The translations under genes and the position numbers were made by a program. Shown here piece after piece: positions 22,714-30,768 of a stretch of DNA of 39,658 nt. The stretch comes from a virus. Position 1 is the first letter of the stretch. Each line of letters opens with the position of its first letter. Location: IMG/VR virus record IMGVR_UViG_3300034168_000029, positions 1 to 39,658 of that record. The stretch is one strand, 5' to 3'. The notes beneath the pieces were generated by a model. That model saw only the letters and a list, made by a program, of their open reading frames with translations. It was not told the origin of the DNA and did not search any database.

Positions 22714-25700
22714 ATGGCCTTTGACCCAACTACAGCAAGGCTGGTTGAAGCACCTGCTTCATTTTCTTTTGACCCTACAACTGCTGTATTGGTAGAAGAA
22801 CCAAAAGTAAAGCCTGAGCCAAAGCCTGAGCCAAAGCCTGAGCCAAAGCCCGTTGTTAAAGCGGAACCTAAGCCGGAACCTAAGCCGGAACCTAAGCCGG
22901 AACCAAAGCCGGAACCAAAGTCCGTTGTTAAAGCGGAACCAAAACCTGCTAGGGACGCTACGATTCGTTCCAGCGGTGAGTTTTCCCTTGGGCGGGGTGA
23001 CCCTTTTGAGCGAGAGCTTGCGCCAAAATTTAATACTAGTGTCATGGCAGATGCAGGGGTAACTGGTGGTCCACCTAAAAGTACGCCTGTGCGGCCTGAA
23101 GTTTACAAAGCAATTACGGGTAAATACGACGCAGCGTCCCCTCAAGAACGCGAGGCAATGCTACTCGATCCACGCTTTCCCGGTTGGTATAAAGATATTA
23201 TTAAGTCCCGGGATGTAGAATCAAAACGCATGGACGCGGCACAAAAACGTGCGGGGAAAGAAAGTAGCTTACTAGAACGCGCAGACCCACGAGCAGAAGC
23301 GCGGCGATTACAACTTATAGCAAAAGGAGAAAAACCCAAGTTTGCTGAAGCTGCTGCTATTGAAACAGCCTCTGCGGGAGTTGACCCCGGTAATGAAATT
23401 AAATACATGCAGCAACAAGGCATGGCTGAAAAAACTGATTTTGATTTTGAACTGTATAAACAATATAAAGACGCAAACCCTGCCATTCGTGGAATACGTA
23501 GTGGTTATGAAGGGTGGAAACAAGGTGGATTAGGGGTTAATGCTGCAATAGCAGACTTAGTAGGCGCAGAAGATTACGCAGCGGGGTTTAAAAAACGTGC
23601 CGCAGAATCGAGTAACGCCATTAAGTCTATGGGGGAAAACCCTAATTATGTTGCACGTATGTTTGAAGGTGCAGCTAATTCCATCGCGCAGCAGCTTCCG
23701 GCGCTAGTCGGTGGGGCAGTAACGGGTTCAGCGCCTTTAACATTGGGGGCGATGTTTGTTAGTTCGTTCGGGCAAGAATATATTGAGGGGCAAAACAAAG
23801 GCTTATCAGGCTTAGATGCCGCACATCGCGCTGCTTTGTTTGCAACATTTGAAGTTGTGGGGGAAAAATTTGGTTTAGATTTTGCGTTAGACAATATTAA
23901 ACGCTTAGCTAAAGGCGTAAAAACAGCGGACCTACCTTCGTTTTTGCAAAACTCACTTAAAGAACTAGGTGGTGAATACGTTACAACGACGGGCCAGTTT
24001 GCAACAGACTTATCAAACATAGGGTTGAATAAGAACGCTTCGTTTGCGGATTATCTTGACCAGATGAAGGACACAACTGTCCAAACTCTGATGCAAAGCG
24101 GGCTTATGCTTGGGGGTTCAAAAGCTATATCGCGTTTGCGGGGGGAGAAACCAGCAATTCCCGGAGCGGAAGGCATACTAGAAAAGATTAGCACGCCTAA
24201 TAAGGGGAGAATTGAGCCCGTATTAAAAGGCGATATTCCTGCTCCTGCTAAATCTACACGCATAGAACCTACGTTTGATCCTACAACTGCTGTATTGGTA
24301 GAAACCCCACCAGAAGCAATCGTGCCGTCTGGTCCTTTGGCCGCGTTGGAAGCTGCGCGTAATGTAGACCTTGAAGCGGAACCTCCTGCACCGGCAGACC
24401 CTTTAGCCGCGCTGATAGCGGCACGGACGCCAGAGATTGAAGTCGAGCCTCCTGTGCCCGAAGCAGTTGCGCCACCACCAGCCGTACCAGAAGAGGTACG
24501 TTTTAGACAGCTTGCCGATGCGTTTGAAGCTCAAGGTGAAATGGCTGACGATGCGGAGATGTTAGCTGCACAGACCATTGCTGATGAGCGTCGTGCGACT
24601 ATGCAACAAGTAGCCGCTGCCGATACCACAGGCGCAGCAGAACGCGCACAACTACAAGCGGAGGCATCCGATGTTATTCCCGAGCCACCATCTTACGTCA
24701 CTGAGCCTATCGCAGATCAGTACGGCTATGAAGTGCCTAGCGGAACAGAAGGAGCCCCCGGAGGAGTTTCATCAGCTATTGATCGAGGATTGGCTTCTGC
24801 TGAGTCACTGGCTGGACGTTTTGATGTACGAGAAGAGCCTAAGCCTGCTGCAATAACAGCAGTTGATCAAGTAGCTGGGCAGATTCAAACTGCGCTTAAC
24901 CGTGATCCTTATGCCGATGTGGGCTGGGCTGTGGGTGAGCAGTGGATGCAGAACAAACTTGCTGAAGGCTTGCCGCCTGATGAGCATACCGAATCTGTGT
25001 TCGAGCGATTTAATGACCTTGCTGAACGCGGGCATCCGTTCGGCGCTAAACCTGTGCAGCCTAGAGCCGCTGCCCCCACTACCCGTGCAGAATATATTAC
25101 CGAAGTTCGCCGTCAACTGGGAGACTTACAACCCGGCGACGTTCTTGAAAACGACGTGGGGGATATGTGGACGGTTGATGATGTCATCCGAAATAAAACT
25201 GGTGAAATAATTGGCTTTTTACCGCAAGAAGGTAATCCAGAAACCGGTAAAAGAGAAGTACTTGATTTAGATGCTACTGGCTCGATTCTCTTGCCTTCGC
25301 CTTACACAGATGCGAGTGGCAACCGCAAAATGAGTCAACCCGGCAAGGTCAATCGCGCTAAACAACAGGAGAAACCTAGTGTCGCTAAAACCCCTCAAGC
25401 CGTCGAAACAAAAGAAGAAAGACAAGAAGCACCCGCACCCGCAGTAACTGAACCCGCTCCGCTTGAGCTAGAAGCTGCACGGCGTGAAGAACTTGAAGTA
25501 GAGCCACCAGCGATTGCGCAAGTCAAGGCATCAGAAGCTGCAATGACTAAAGCGGGAACGGCACGGCAACGTGCACCCGGTGCTGGACGACCTAAGTCTG
25601 AAACTGCCAAGACCCCAGAAGATCGTAAAGCTCAGACCGGTGCAATTAATAAGTTTAACCGCGATGTGACGGCGCTTGTTACTGCGGCTGAAAAATATAC

Positions 25701-28700
25701 CCCAATACCGGAAGCCGAACAAGACGGATCACAGGAACAAAAACAAAAAGGGCGCACAGGGGCGTACCCAACAGAACAGGAATACGACTACGCTGAAGCA
25801 GTACGGATACAGAATCTTGAGAAGCTACGCAAAGAGTTATACAAGCTGTCGTTAGTGAAGAGCCCACAGGCAGGCTACATTGCAGCTAAGTCCTATATCC
25901 GTGGGTTAAAACCTGCTGAAGTCGCACGCGCTAAAGCTTTACACGAAGGTGCAGAACTATCTAAGCTCCCAACAAAGCCTCCTACTACGCTGACTCCACG
26001 CCAGCTAGAACGGTTCCGCAAAGGTGAAACGGCTCCGGCAAGAGGCAGACCTAAAGCTGGGGTAGCAGAAAGAGAACTCCCCGCTGGTATGTATTGGGCC
26101 CCTACTGCCGATCTTCGCGCAGCTACTTCGATGACCGAAGAAGAATACGAAGAGTACTTAAATCCTCCGGTAGAAAAAGAAATCCCTACCGTTACTGTTC
26201 GGGATACGCTCAAAGCTGAAGGGTTGACTGAGAAGCAAATCGACGCTGCTATAAAAGCGACAGAAGAACCACCTGCCGAAGAGAGTGAATCTCGCGGCGC
26301 AATAAGCCGTGTTGCAGACCCAGCCTACGATAAGTTCGACAACTTGCAAGATGCCTTAGCCCATATTATCCGGACGGGTAACGACGCAGAGCAGCAACTT
26401 GCAGCGCATTTGCTAGACAAAATTAATATTGGTGGAATTAGGGACGTTGCTTTTGTAGTCGTACAAAAAGGGGACCGCGCCTCGCAAGCTAAGCGTGCGC
26501 TAGATAAAGGTGCACGTGGTTTATATGTGTTGCACCCTGATGGTTCGGCTACCGTATACGTAAGGGGCGACAGCTATGGCGAGGGAGAACGCGGGAATAA
26601 CGCGGGAACTGTACTGCATGAAGCCTTCCACGCCGCTGGCAATCAGAAGATCAATTACGCATTACTTGCAGAAAAGTATGGGGAGAAGGTTGACCCTAAC
26701 TTAGCAGATGCAGTTGCGCAGTTGACCGACTTGATGGAACGCGCCAAAGAAGTATACGACGCTAGAGAGGCAGCAGGGGAACTTACGCCTGAGTTAAAGA
26801 GCCTAGACTTCGGCGGCGCGTTTACGAATGTCAAAGAGTTTTATGCCTATGGCATGACCTCACCTGCGATGCAGTCGTTCTTAACTAACGACGTGCCGGG
26901 CACCAACGCTAAGTCTTCTGGCTTTACGTTGTTCGTTGAAATCATAATGAAGCTGTTGCGGATTAACCCTAAGCTGCGTTCAGGCATGAAGGATTTGATC
27001 CTTATCGCGCAAGATATTAGTGTCGCACCTACCCCTAGCTCCGCTGCCGTTGCGCAGATGCTTATCAAGGAGAATCAATCCTTAGTCAGCGCCGCGAAGA
27101 ACCAAGAGAAGGAGACGTATCGCGCTTTGGATAAGCTGGCAAAAACCAAGACAGCTTCGGAAACTGTGGAGCAGTTAAGCTCATTGGCAAATGTTGCACG
27201 TGACCCTAAGCTGTGGGGCGACTACCTCAAGCTGAACTACCGCAACATGGCTACCCCTGCGTATAAAGCCTATCTAGCTAATATGCCAACGGAGGTCTTA
27301 ATATCCACCGGCACCGACATGGGTATTGGCGGGTTAAAAGATGTAAATGCTGGTGTGCAAAAAATTGCACAGTTCCGCACCAAGAAGTTAAACGTAGTGC
27401 AAGAGATAGCTACGCCTTGGATTAAGTTGGGGGCAGAAGAAAGTAGTAAGCTAGCCGATGTCATGCATATGGCAACAGACATCCAAGTAGACCCTGCAAC
27501 TAACAAGTCCAACGACAAACTCAATGCGATGTGGAAAGCGTTGACGCCGGAGGCTAAGAAAGTCTACACATCTGTCCGTGACTTCTACAAGAACAACTAC
27601 GACTTGTATCGTGGACTGCTGAACAAGCGGGTTGAGATGTCCTCTGCTGAGGGTAGCGTTGATGATCCTACTTCGGACAAAGGTAAGCTCGCCGCTGCTG
27701 TTCGTGCAACCTATGAAGCAGGGGCTAAAGTCTCTCCGTACTTCCCGTTGATGCGTTACGGTGATTACTACGTAAGCTTTGGTAAGGGTAAGAACGCCGA
27801 GTTCCAGATGTTTGAAACCGCTGGCTTACGTGATGCTTACGTGGAAGCACGGGTTAAAGAACTTAATGCGTCAGGCGACAAGCGTACGTTTGAGCAGATG
27901 ATTACGGATATGGATGCCGATGTTGGTAACAGTCTGGACAAGCTACGCGATAAAGCGATGGCGTCTAGCCCAATCCTGAAGAACTTGTTCTCGCTCGTTG
28001 ACAGCACCACTAACCTTACCGATCAAACTCGTGGTGATATTAAAAATGAGATATTCCAGTTACACCTAGCAACATTGCCAGAAGCTAGCTTCCGCAAACA
28101 GTTCATCACACGTAAGGGTACTGCGGGTTTTAGCGGCGATGCGTTGCGTAATTTTATTAATTCCGGTACACGGTTTGCAAATCAACTTGCGCGTATCAAG
28201 TACGGCCCTGACATTATGAATGGGGTAGACGCCGCAGACGAGTCGCTTAAGGGTAACCCCGACAAAGCTAAACTTGGTATGTTGGTTGATGAGATTCGTA
28301 TACGTGCTAAGGCAGAAGTAAGCCCAGACATTACCGATACCTTCGGAGATAAGTTTGCCCGTTTTTCTAACAAGTTTGCATTTGTATGGCTGCTCACATC
28401 CGCTAAGTCCGCTGCCAACCAGATGTTCAGCTTGGCTAACTTTACTGCGCCTACGCTAGCTAAGTACTATGGTTGGGGTGCAGTCGGTGCAGAGATGACG
28501 CGGTTTATGACTGCCGCCCATCAGCAAATTGGTATGACTAAAGTAGATCGTCAAGGGAATACAAAACTAACTTTGCCATCTCTTGCGGCATCTGCGGAAG
28601 TGCGCAACAACCCTGAACTACGTCGTGCTGCACAAGAAATGATTGATCGTGGAATTAGTACCAACACCCAGACCAACGATCTGTTCCTACGTAAAGGCCA

Positions 28701-30495
28701 GCCTTCGGCAGATTACAACCCGTACACGGCAAACGCTGTACAGGCGATGGGGTTCTTGTTTCATAACGCTGAACGGTTGTCCAAAGAAGTTGCGTTTATG
28801 ACGGCGTTCCGTTTAGCTCGTAAGGCGGGTAAATCATTTGATGAGGCAATCAACTCCGCAGTAGACATAACGAACGAGTCGTTGTTCGATTACTCCACAT
28901 GGAATACACCACGCACAATGCGCTCAGCGCCAGCGCGAGTAGTTACGCAGTTTTTGAAGTTCCCGTTGTTTGCCACTGTTTACTTAGCGCGTAACTTTGC
29001 GCAAATGATTAAGCCTATGGATGGTATGACCCGTCGTGCTTCGGCACGTGCGTTTTTTGGTACGTTGGGTATTACGGGGTTGATGGCGGGCGTAACAGGG
29101 TTGCCGTTTTATAGCGTGATTATGGGTGTGGCGCAGGGTATTAAAAACCTGATGAAAGATGACGACGAAGAAGAAGTCTTGGAGGAGATGAGTGTTAAGA
29201 AGTGGTTTGAAAACATATACCTACCTGACTTCTTTGGGGAAGCTAAGTTTGCAGGGATGAAACTTAGTGAGATTACTGCGTCTGGCGTACTCAATGCAGC
29301 GTCCGGCTACGACTTTGCTACTGGTATCTCAATGGATTTTTGGCTGAAAAACGGGAAAGAATCCGCTGGGTGGAAGAACGCATACCAAGACTTTATATTG
29401 TCGCATCTTGGCCCCGCAGTGGGTGCGTGGAGTGTTGCCGCTTCGGGCATTGATGACATCATAAAAGGTGATTACAAGAAAGGTGCGGAGAAACTTTCCC
29501 CTGCTTTCTTCCGTGGGTCTATTACGGCTAGTCGGTATGCAGAAGAAGGTGCGCGTACACCTAGCGGTGACGTTATAAAAGAAGCGGATGAGTTTACTGA
29601 ATCGCAGTTAATGATGCAACGCCTTGGGTTTAAAACCACAGGACTTGCACAAGAAGCGTCGGATCGGTTCTACATCAACCAGCAGCTTACGAAGATTAAA
29701 GATATGCGTAAGAATCTTATTAACCAGCTAGACCATGCTGCGGTGTACGACAACGACGAACAATTCGACAAGGTGCGGGATAAGATTGATAACTTTAACG
29801 ACAGGTTCCCTCATTCCGAATCGAAGATTACTTCGGAAGATATTCAGCGTGCCTTAGAAGCAAGAGAGAAACGTCGTCGTCAGTCTGAACGTGGGTTGTA
29901 TGTTGAGCGGCCATATCGGGATATTGAGGATGTGCGGGAACGTGGCTTGCGTTTGTTGGAAGAAGAAGCGGGAGCAGGGGTTAAATCTACACCTAAGTCA
30001 GAACCGAAGCCGGAACCTAAAATGGAGTTTAAGCCTATAGACCCCGCAGTAGACTCGCCGCCACCTGCGAAGGTGTCAGAGTTTAGGCTTAGCAACGCTA
30101 TTGAAGAGGAAGGCGCTGCGCATCTAACTCCTGTTATTACTGCGATCTTTAATCAAGAGTCGTCAGGCGGTAAGGATACGCGGACTAGTGTTGATAACGC
30201 ACGTGGCCCTATGCAGATTATCCCAAGCACATTCAAGATGTATGCGAAGGAAGGCGAGCGCATTAACGACCCTGCGGACAACATGCGTGTAGGTGTGCGT
30301 TACATTAAAGACATAGCTAGTAAGTATGGGGATGATCCGGCGCGTATTGCTACTGCTTACTTCTCCGGTGAAGGTAATGTCAACAAGGGTAAGGGCAATG
30401 CGTGGAAGCAAGACTATGCGGACGGTAATGGTAAGCGGACATCTGCTTATGCAAGGGATGTTGTAAACCGTATAGAGAAGATGAAGAAGGAGTAA
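22714..30495 (+). CDS. Giant 2593-residue ejection protein: HExxH peptidase-like motif, membrane-like segments, C-terminal lytic transglycosylase
   Basis: Three copies of FDPTTAxLVE stand at residues 3, 19 and 521. A Pro-Glu-Pro-Lys stretch follows the second copy (about 33-78). H1302-E1303-A-F-H1306 (VLHEAFHAAG) is a zinc-metallopeptidase signature. Hydrophobic segments occur near 322-350, 1885-1910 (WLLTSAKSAANQMFSLANF) and 2114-2145. The C-terminus is a GH23-type transglycosylase: E2482 (NQESSGGK), GPMQIIPSTF from 2498 and AYFSGEGN from 2548. Long helical regions join these. The role inferred is puncturing peptidoglycan and membrane during DNA ejection, as for T7 gp16, which is about half as long and carries its transglycosylase at the N-terminus. 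It resembles the large polyvalent phage protein class. Confidence 0.8.
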   Translation: MAFDPTTARLVEAPASFSFDPTTAVLVEEPKVKPEPKPEPKPEPKPVVKAEPKPEPKPEPKPEPKPEPKSVVKAEPKPARDATIRSSGEFSLGRGDPFERELAPKFNTSVMADAGVTGGPPKSTPVRPEVYKAITGKYDAASPQEREAMLLDPRFPGWYKDIIKSRDVESKRMDAAQKRAGKESSLLERADPRAEARRLQLIAKGEKPKFAEAAAIETASAGVDPGNEIKYMQQQGMAEKTDFDFELYKQYKDANPAIRGIRSGYEGWKQGGLGVNAAIADLVGAEDYAAGFKKRAAESSNAIKSMGENPNYVARMFEGAANSIAQQLPALVGGAVTGSAPLTLGAMFVSSFGQEYIEGQNKGLSGLDAAHRAALFATFEVVGEKFGLDFALDNIKRLAKGVKTADLPSFLQNSLKELGGEYVTTTGQFATDLSNIGLNKNASFADYLDQMKDTTVQTLMQSGLMLGGSKAISRLRGEKPAIPGAEGILEKISTPNKGRIEPVLKGDIPAPAKSTRIEPTFDPTTAVLVETPPEAIVPSGPLAALEAARNVDLEAEPPAPADPLAALIAARTPEIEVEPPVPEAVAPPPAVPEEVRFRQLADAFEAQGEMADDAEMLAAQTIADERRATMQQVAAADTTGAAERAQLQAEASDVIPEPPSYVTEPIADQYGYEVPSGTEGAPGGVSSAIDRGLASAESLAGRFDVREEPKPAAITAVDQVAGQIQTALNRDPYADVGWAVGEQWMQNKLAEGLPPDEHTESVFERFNDLAERGHPFGAKPVQPRAAAPTTRAEYITEVRRQLGDLQPGDVLENDVGDMWTVDDVIRNKTGEIIGFLPQEGNPETGKREVLDLDATGSILLPSPYTDASGNRKMSQPGKVNRAKQQEKPSVAKTPQAVETKEERQEAPAPAVTEPAPLELEAARREELEVEPPAIAQVKASEAAMTKAGTARQRAPGAGRPKSETAKTPEDRKAQTGAINKFNRDVTALVTAAEKYTPIPEAEQDGSQEQKQKGRTGAYPTEQEYDYAEAVRIQNLEKLRKELYKLSLVKSPQAGYIAAKSYIRGLKPAEVARAKALHEGAELSKLPTKPPTTLTPRQLERFRKGETAPARGRPKAGVAERELPAGMYWAPTADLRAATSMTEEEYEEYLNPPVEKEIPTVTVRDTLKAEGLTEKQIDAAIKATEEPPAEESESRGAISRVADPAYDKFDNLQDALAHIIRTGNDAEQQLAAHLLDKINIGGIRDVAFVVVQKGDRASQAKRALDKGARGLYVLHPDGSATVYVRGDSYGEGERGNNAGTVLHEAFHAAGNQKINYALLAEKYGEKVDPNLADAVAQLTDLMERAKEVYDAREAAGELTPELKSLDFGGAFTNVKEFYAYGMTSPAMQSFLTNDVPGTNAKSSGFTLFVEIIMKLLRINPKLRSGMKDLILIAQDISVAPTPSSAAVAQMLIKENQSLVSAAKNQEKETYRALDKLAKTKTASETVEQLSSLANVARDPKLWGDYLKLNYRNMATPAYKAYLANMPTEVLISTGTDMGIGGLKDVNAGVQKIAQFRTKKLNVVQEIATPWIKLGAEESSKLADVMHMATDIQVDPATNKSNDKLNAMWKALTPEAKKVYTSVRDFYKNNYDLYRGLLNKRVEMSSAEGSVDDPTSDKGKLAAAVRATYEAGAKVSPYFPLMRYGDYYVSFGKGKNAEFQMFETAGLRDAYVEARVKELNASGDKRTFEQMITDMDADVGNSLDKLRDKAMASSPILKNLFSLVDSTTNLTDQTRGDIKNEIFQLHLATLPEASFRKQFITRKGTAGFSGDALRNFINSGTRFANQLARIKYGPDIMNGVDAADESLKGNPDKAKLGMLVDEIRIRAKAEVSPDITDTFGDKFARFSNKFAFVWLLTSAKSAANQMFSLANFTAPTLAKYYGWGAVGAEMTRFMTAAHQQIGMTKVDRQGNTKLTLPSLAASAEVRNNPELRRAAQEMIDRGISTNTQTNDLFLRKGQPSADYNPYTANAVQAMGFLFHNAERLSKEVAFMTAFRLARKAGKSFDEAINSAVDITNESLFDYSTWNTPRTMRSAPARVVTQFLKFPLFATVYLARNFAQMIKPMDGMTRRASARAFFGTLGITGLMAGVTGLPFYSVIMGVAQGIKNLMKDDDEEEVLEEMSVKKWFENIYLPDFFGEAKFAGMKLSEITASGVLNAASGYDFATGISMDFWLKNGKESAGWKNAYQDFILSHLGPAVGAWSVAASGIDDIIKGDYKKGAEKLSPAFFRGSITASRYAEEGARTPSGDVIKEADEFTESQLMMQRLGFKTTGLAQEASDRFYINQQLTKIKDMRKNLINQLDHAAVYDNDEQFDKVRDKIDNFNDRFPHSESKITSEDIQRALEAREKRRRQSERGLYVERPYRDIEDVRERGLRLLEEEAGAGVKSTPKSEPKPEPKMEFKPIDPAVDSPPPAKVSEFRLSNAIEEEGAAHLTPVITAIFNQESSGGKDTRTSVDNARGPMQIIPSTFKMYAKEGERINDPADNMRVGVRYIKDIASKYGDDPARIATAYFSGEGNVNKGKGNAWKQDYADGNGKRTSAYARDVVNRIEKMKKE
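22812..22950 (+). repeat. Pro-Glu-Pro-Lys coding tandem repeat
   Basis: Twelve-base units encoding EPKP recur about ten times, interrupted twice by a near-identical stretch encoding VVKAEPKP (around 22850 and 22922). The result is a stiff, charged polyproline-like spacer reminiscent of the TonB linker. The repeat is prone to slippage, so length variation between related phages is expected. Confidence 0.8.
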
Positions 30496-30518
30496 AAAAA
30501 CCCCCGGGCGACCGGGGG
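30494..30518 (-). terminator. Intrinsic terminator for the leftward (minus-strand) transcripts
   Basis: CCCCCGG (30501-30507) and CCGGGGG (30512-30518) form a perfect seven-base-pair stem with a four-base loop. The run of A at 30494-30500 becomes a seven-T run directly after the stem on the minus strand, so the structure is a classic rho-independent terminator for leftward transcription. Read rightward it has no T-run, so it may only weakly stop the late transcript ending at 30495. It stands at the meeting point of both transcription units. Confidence 0.85.
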
Positions 30519-30573
30519 TAAATACAGCGAAGGAGAATGACGGGGCAAAGAATCCCGTCGAGATAAGTATATA

Positions 30574-30768
30574 TCACAGTCTCCACACGCGTACACCCCT
30601 AATGCTATCTTCGATTACAACTTTGGTAACAACTTCAAACTTGTGCCGCCGTGTAATGCGCTGTATTGCATCAACGGCAACGATGTGATTAAGGCACGGG
30701 ACAAAAAATGATGTGCCCCGTTTGAACCCTCGCCAATTAACCCTGTACGCTACTCCCTCGATCCGCAT
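30574..30768 (-). CDS. 64-residue basic protein downstream of the primase-helicase
   Basis: The start is CAT 30766-30768 on the plus strand (ATG minus), preceded by GGAGAAAGCAG, a good ribosome-binding site; an in-frame ATG 18 bases upstream lacks this. The protein begins MRIEGVAYRVNWRGFKRGTS, then FFVPCLNHIVAV, and ends IRGVRVWRL. It overlaps the end of the primase-helicase gene by 32 bases in another frame. I recall short proteins of the type YRVNWxxFxxGxSFFxPC in aquatic phages, with no known function. Basic composition and beta-rich look suggest a small nucleic-acid-binding or regulatory protein. Confidence 0.65.
   Translation of the reverse strand: MRIEGVAYRVNWRGFKRGTSFFVPCLNHIVAVDAIQRITRRHKFEVVTKVVIEDSIRGVRVWRL

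Noticed and set aside
30496-30573. Possible small RNA gene or tRNA at the convergence point
   Set aside because: Apart from the terminator hairpin no cloverleaf or other stable structure is seen in this short gap.
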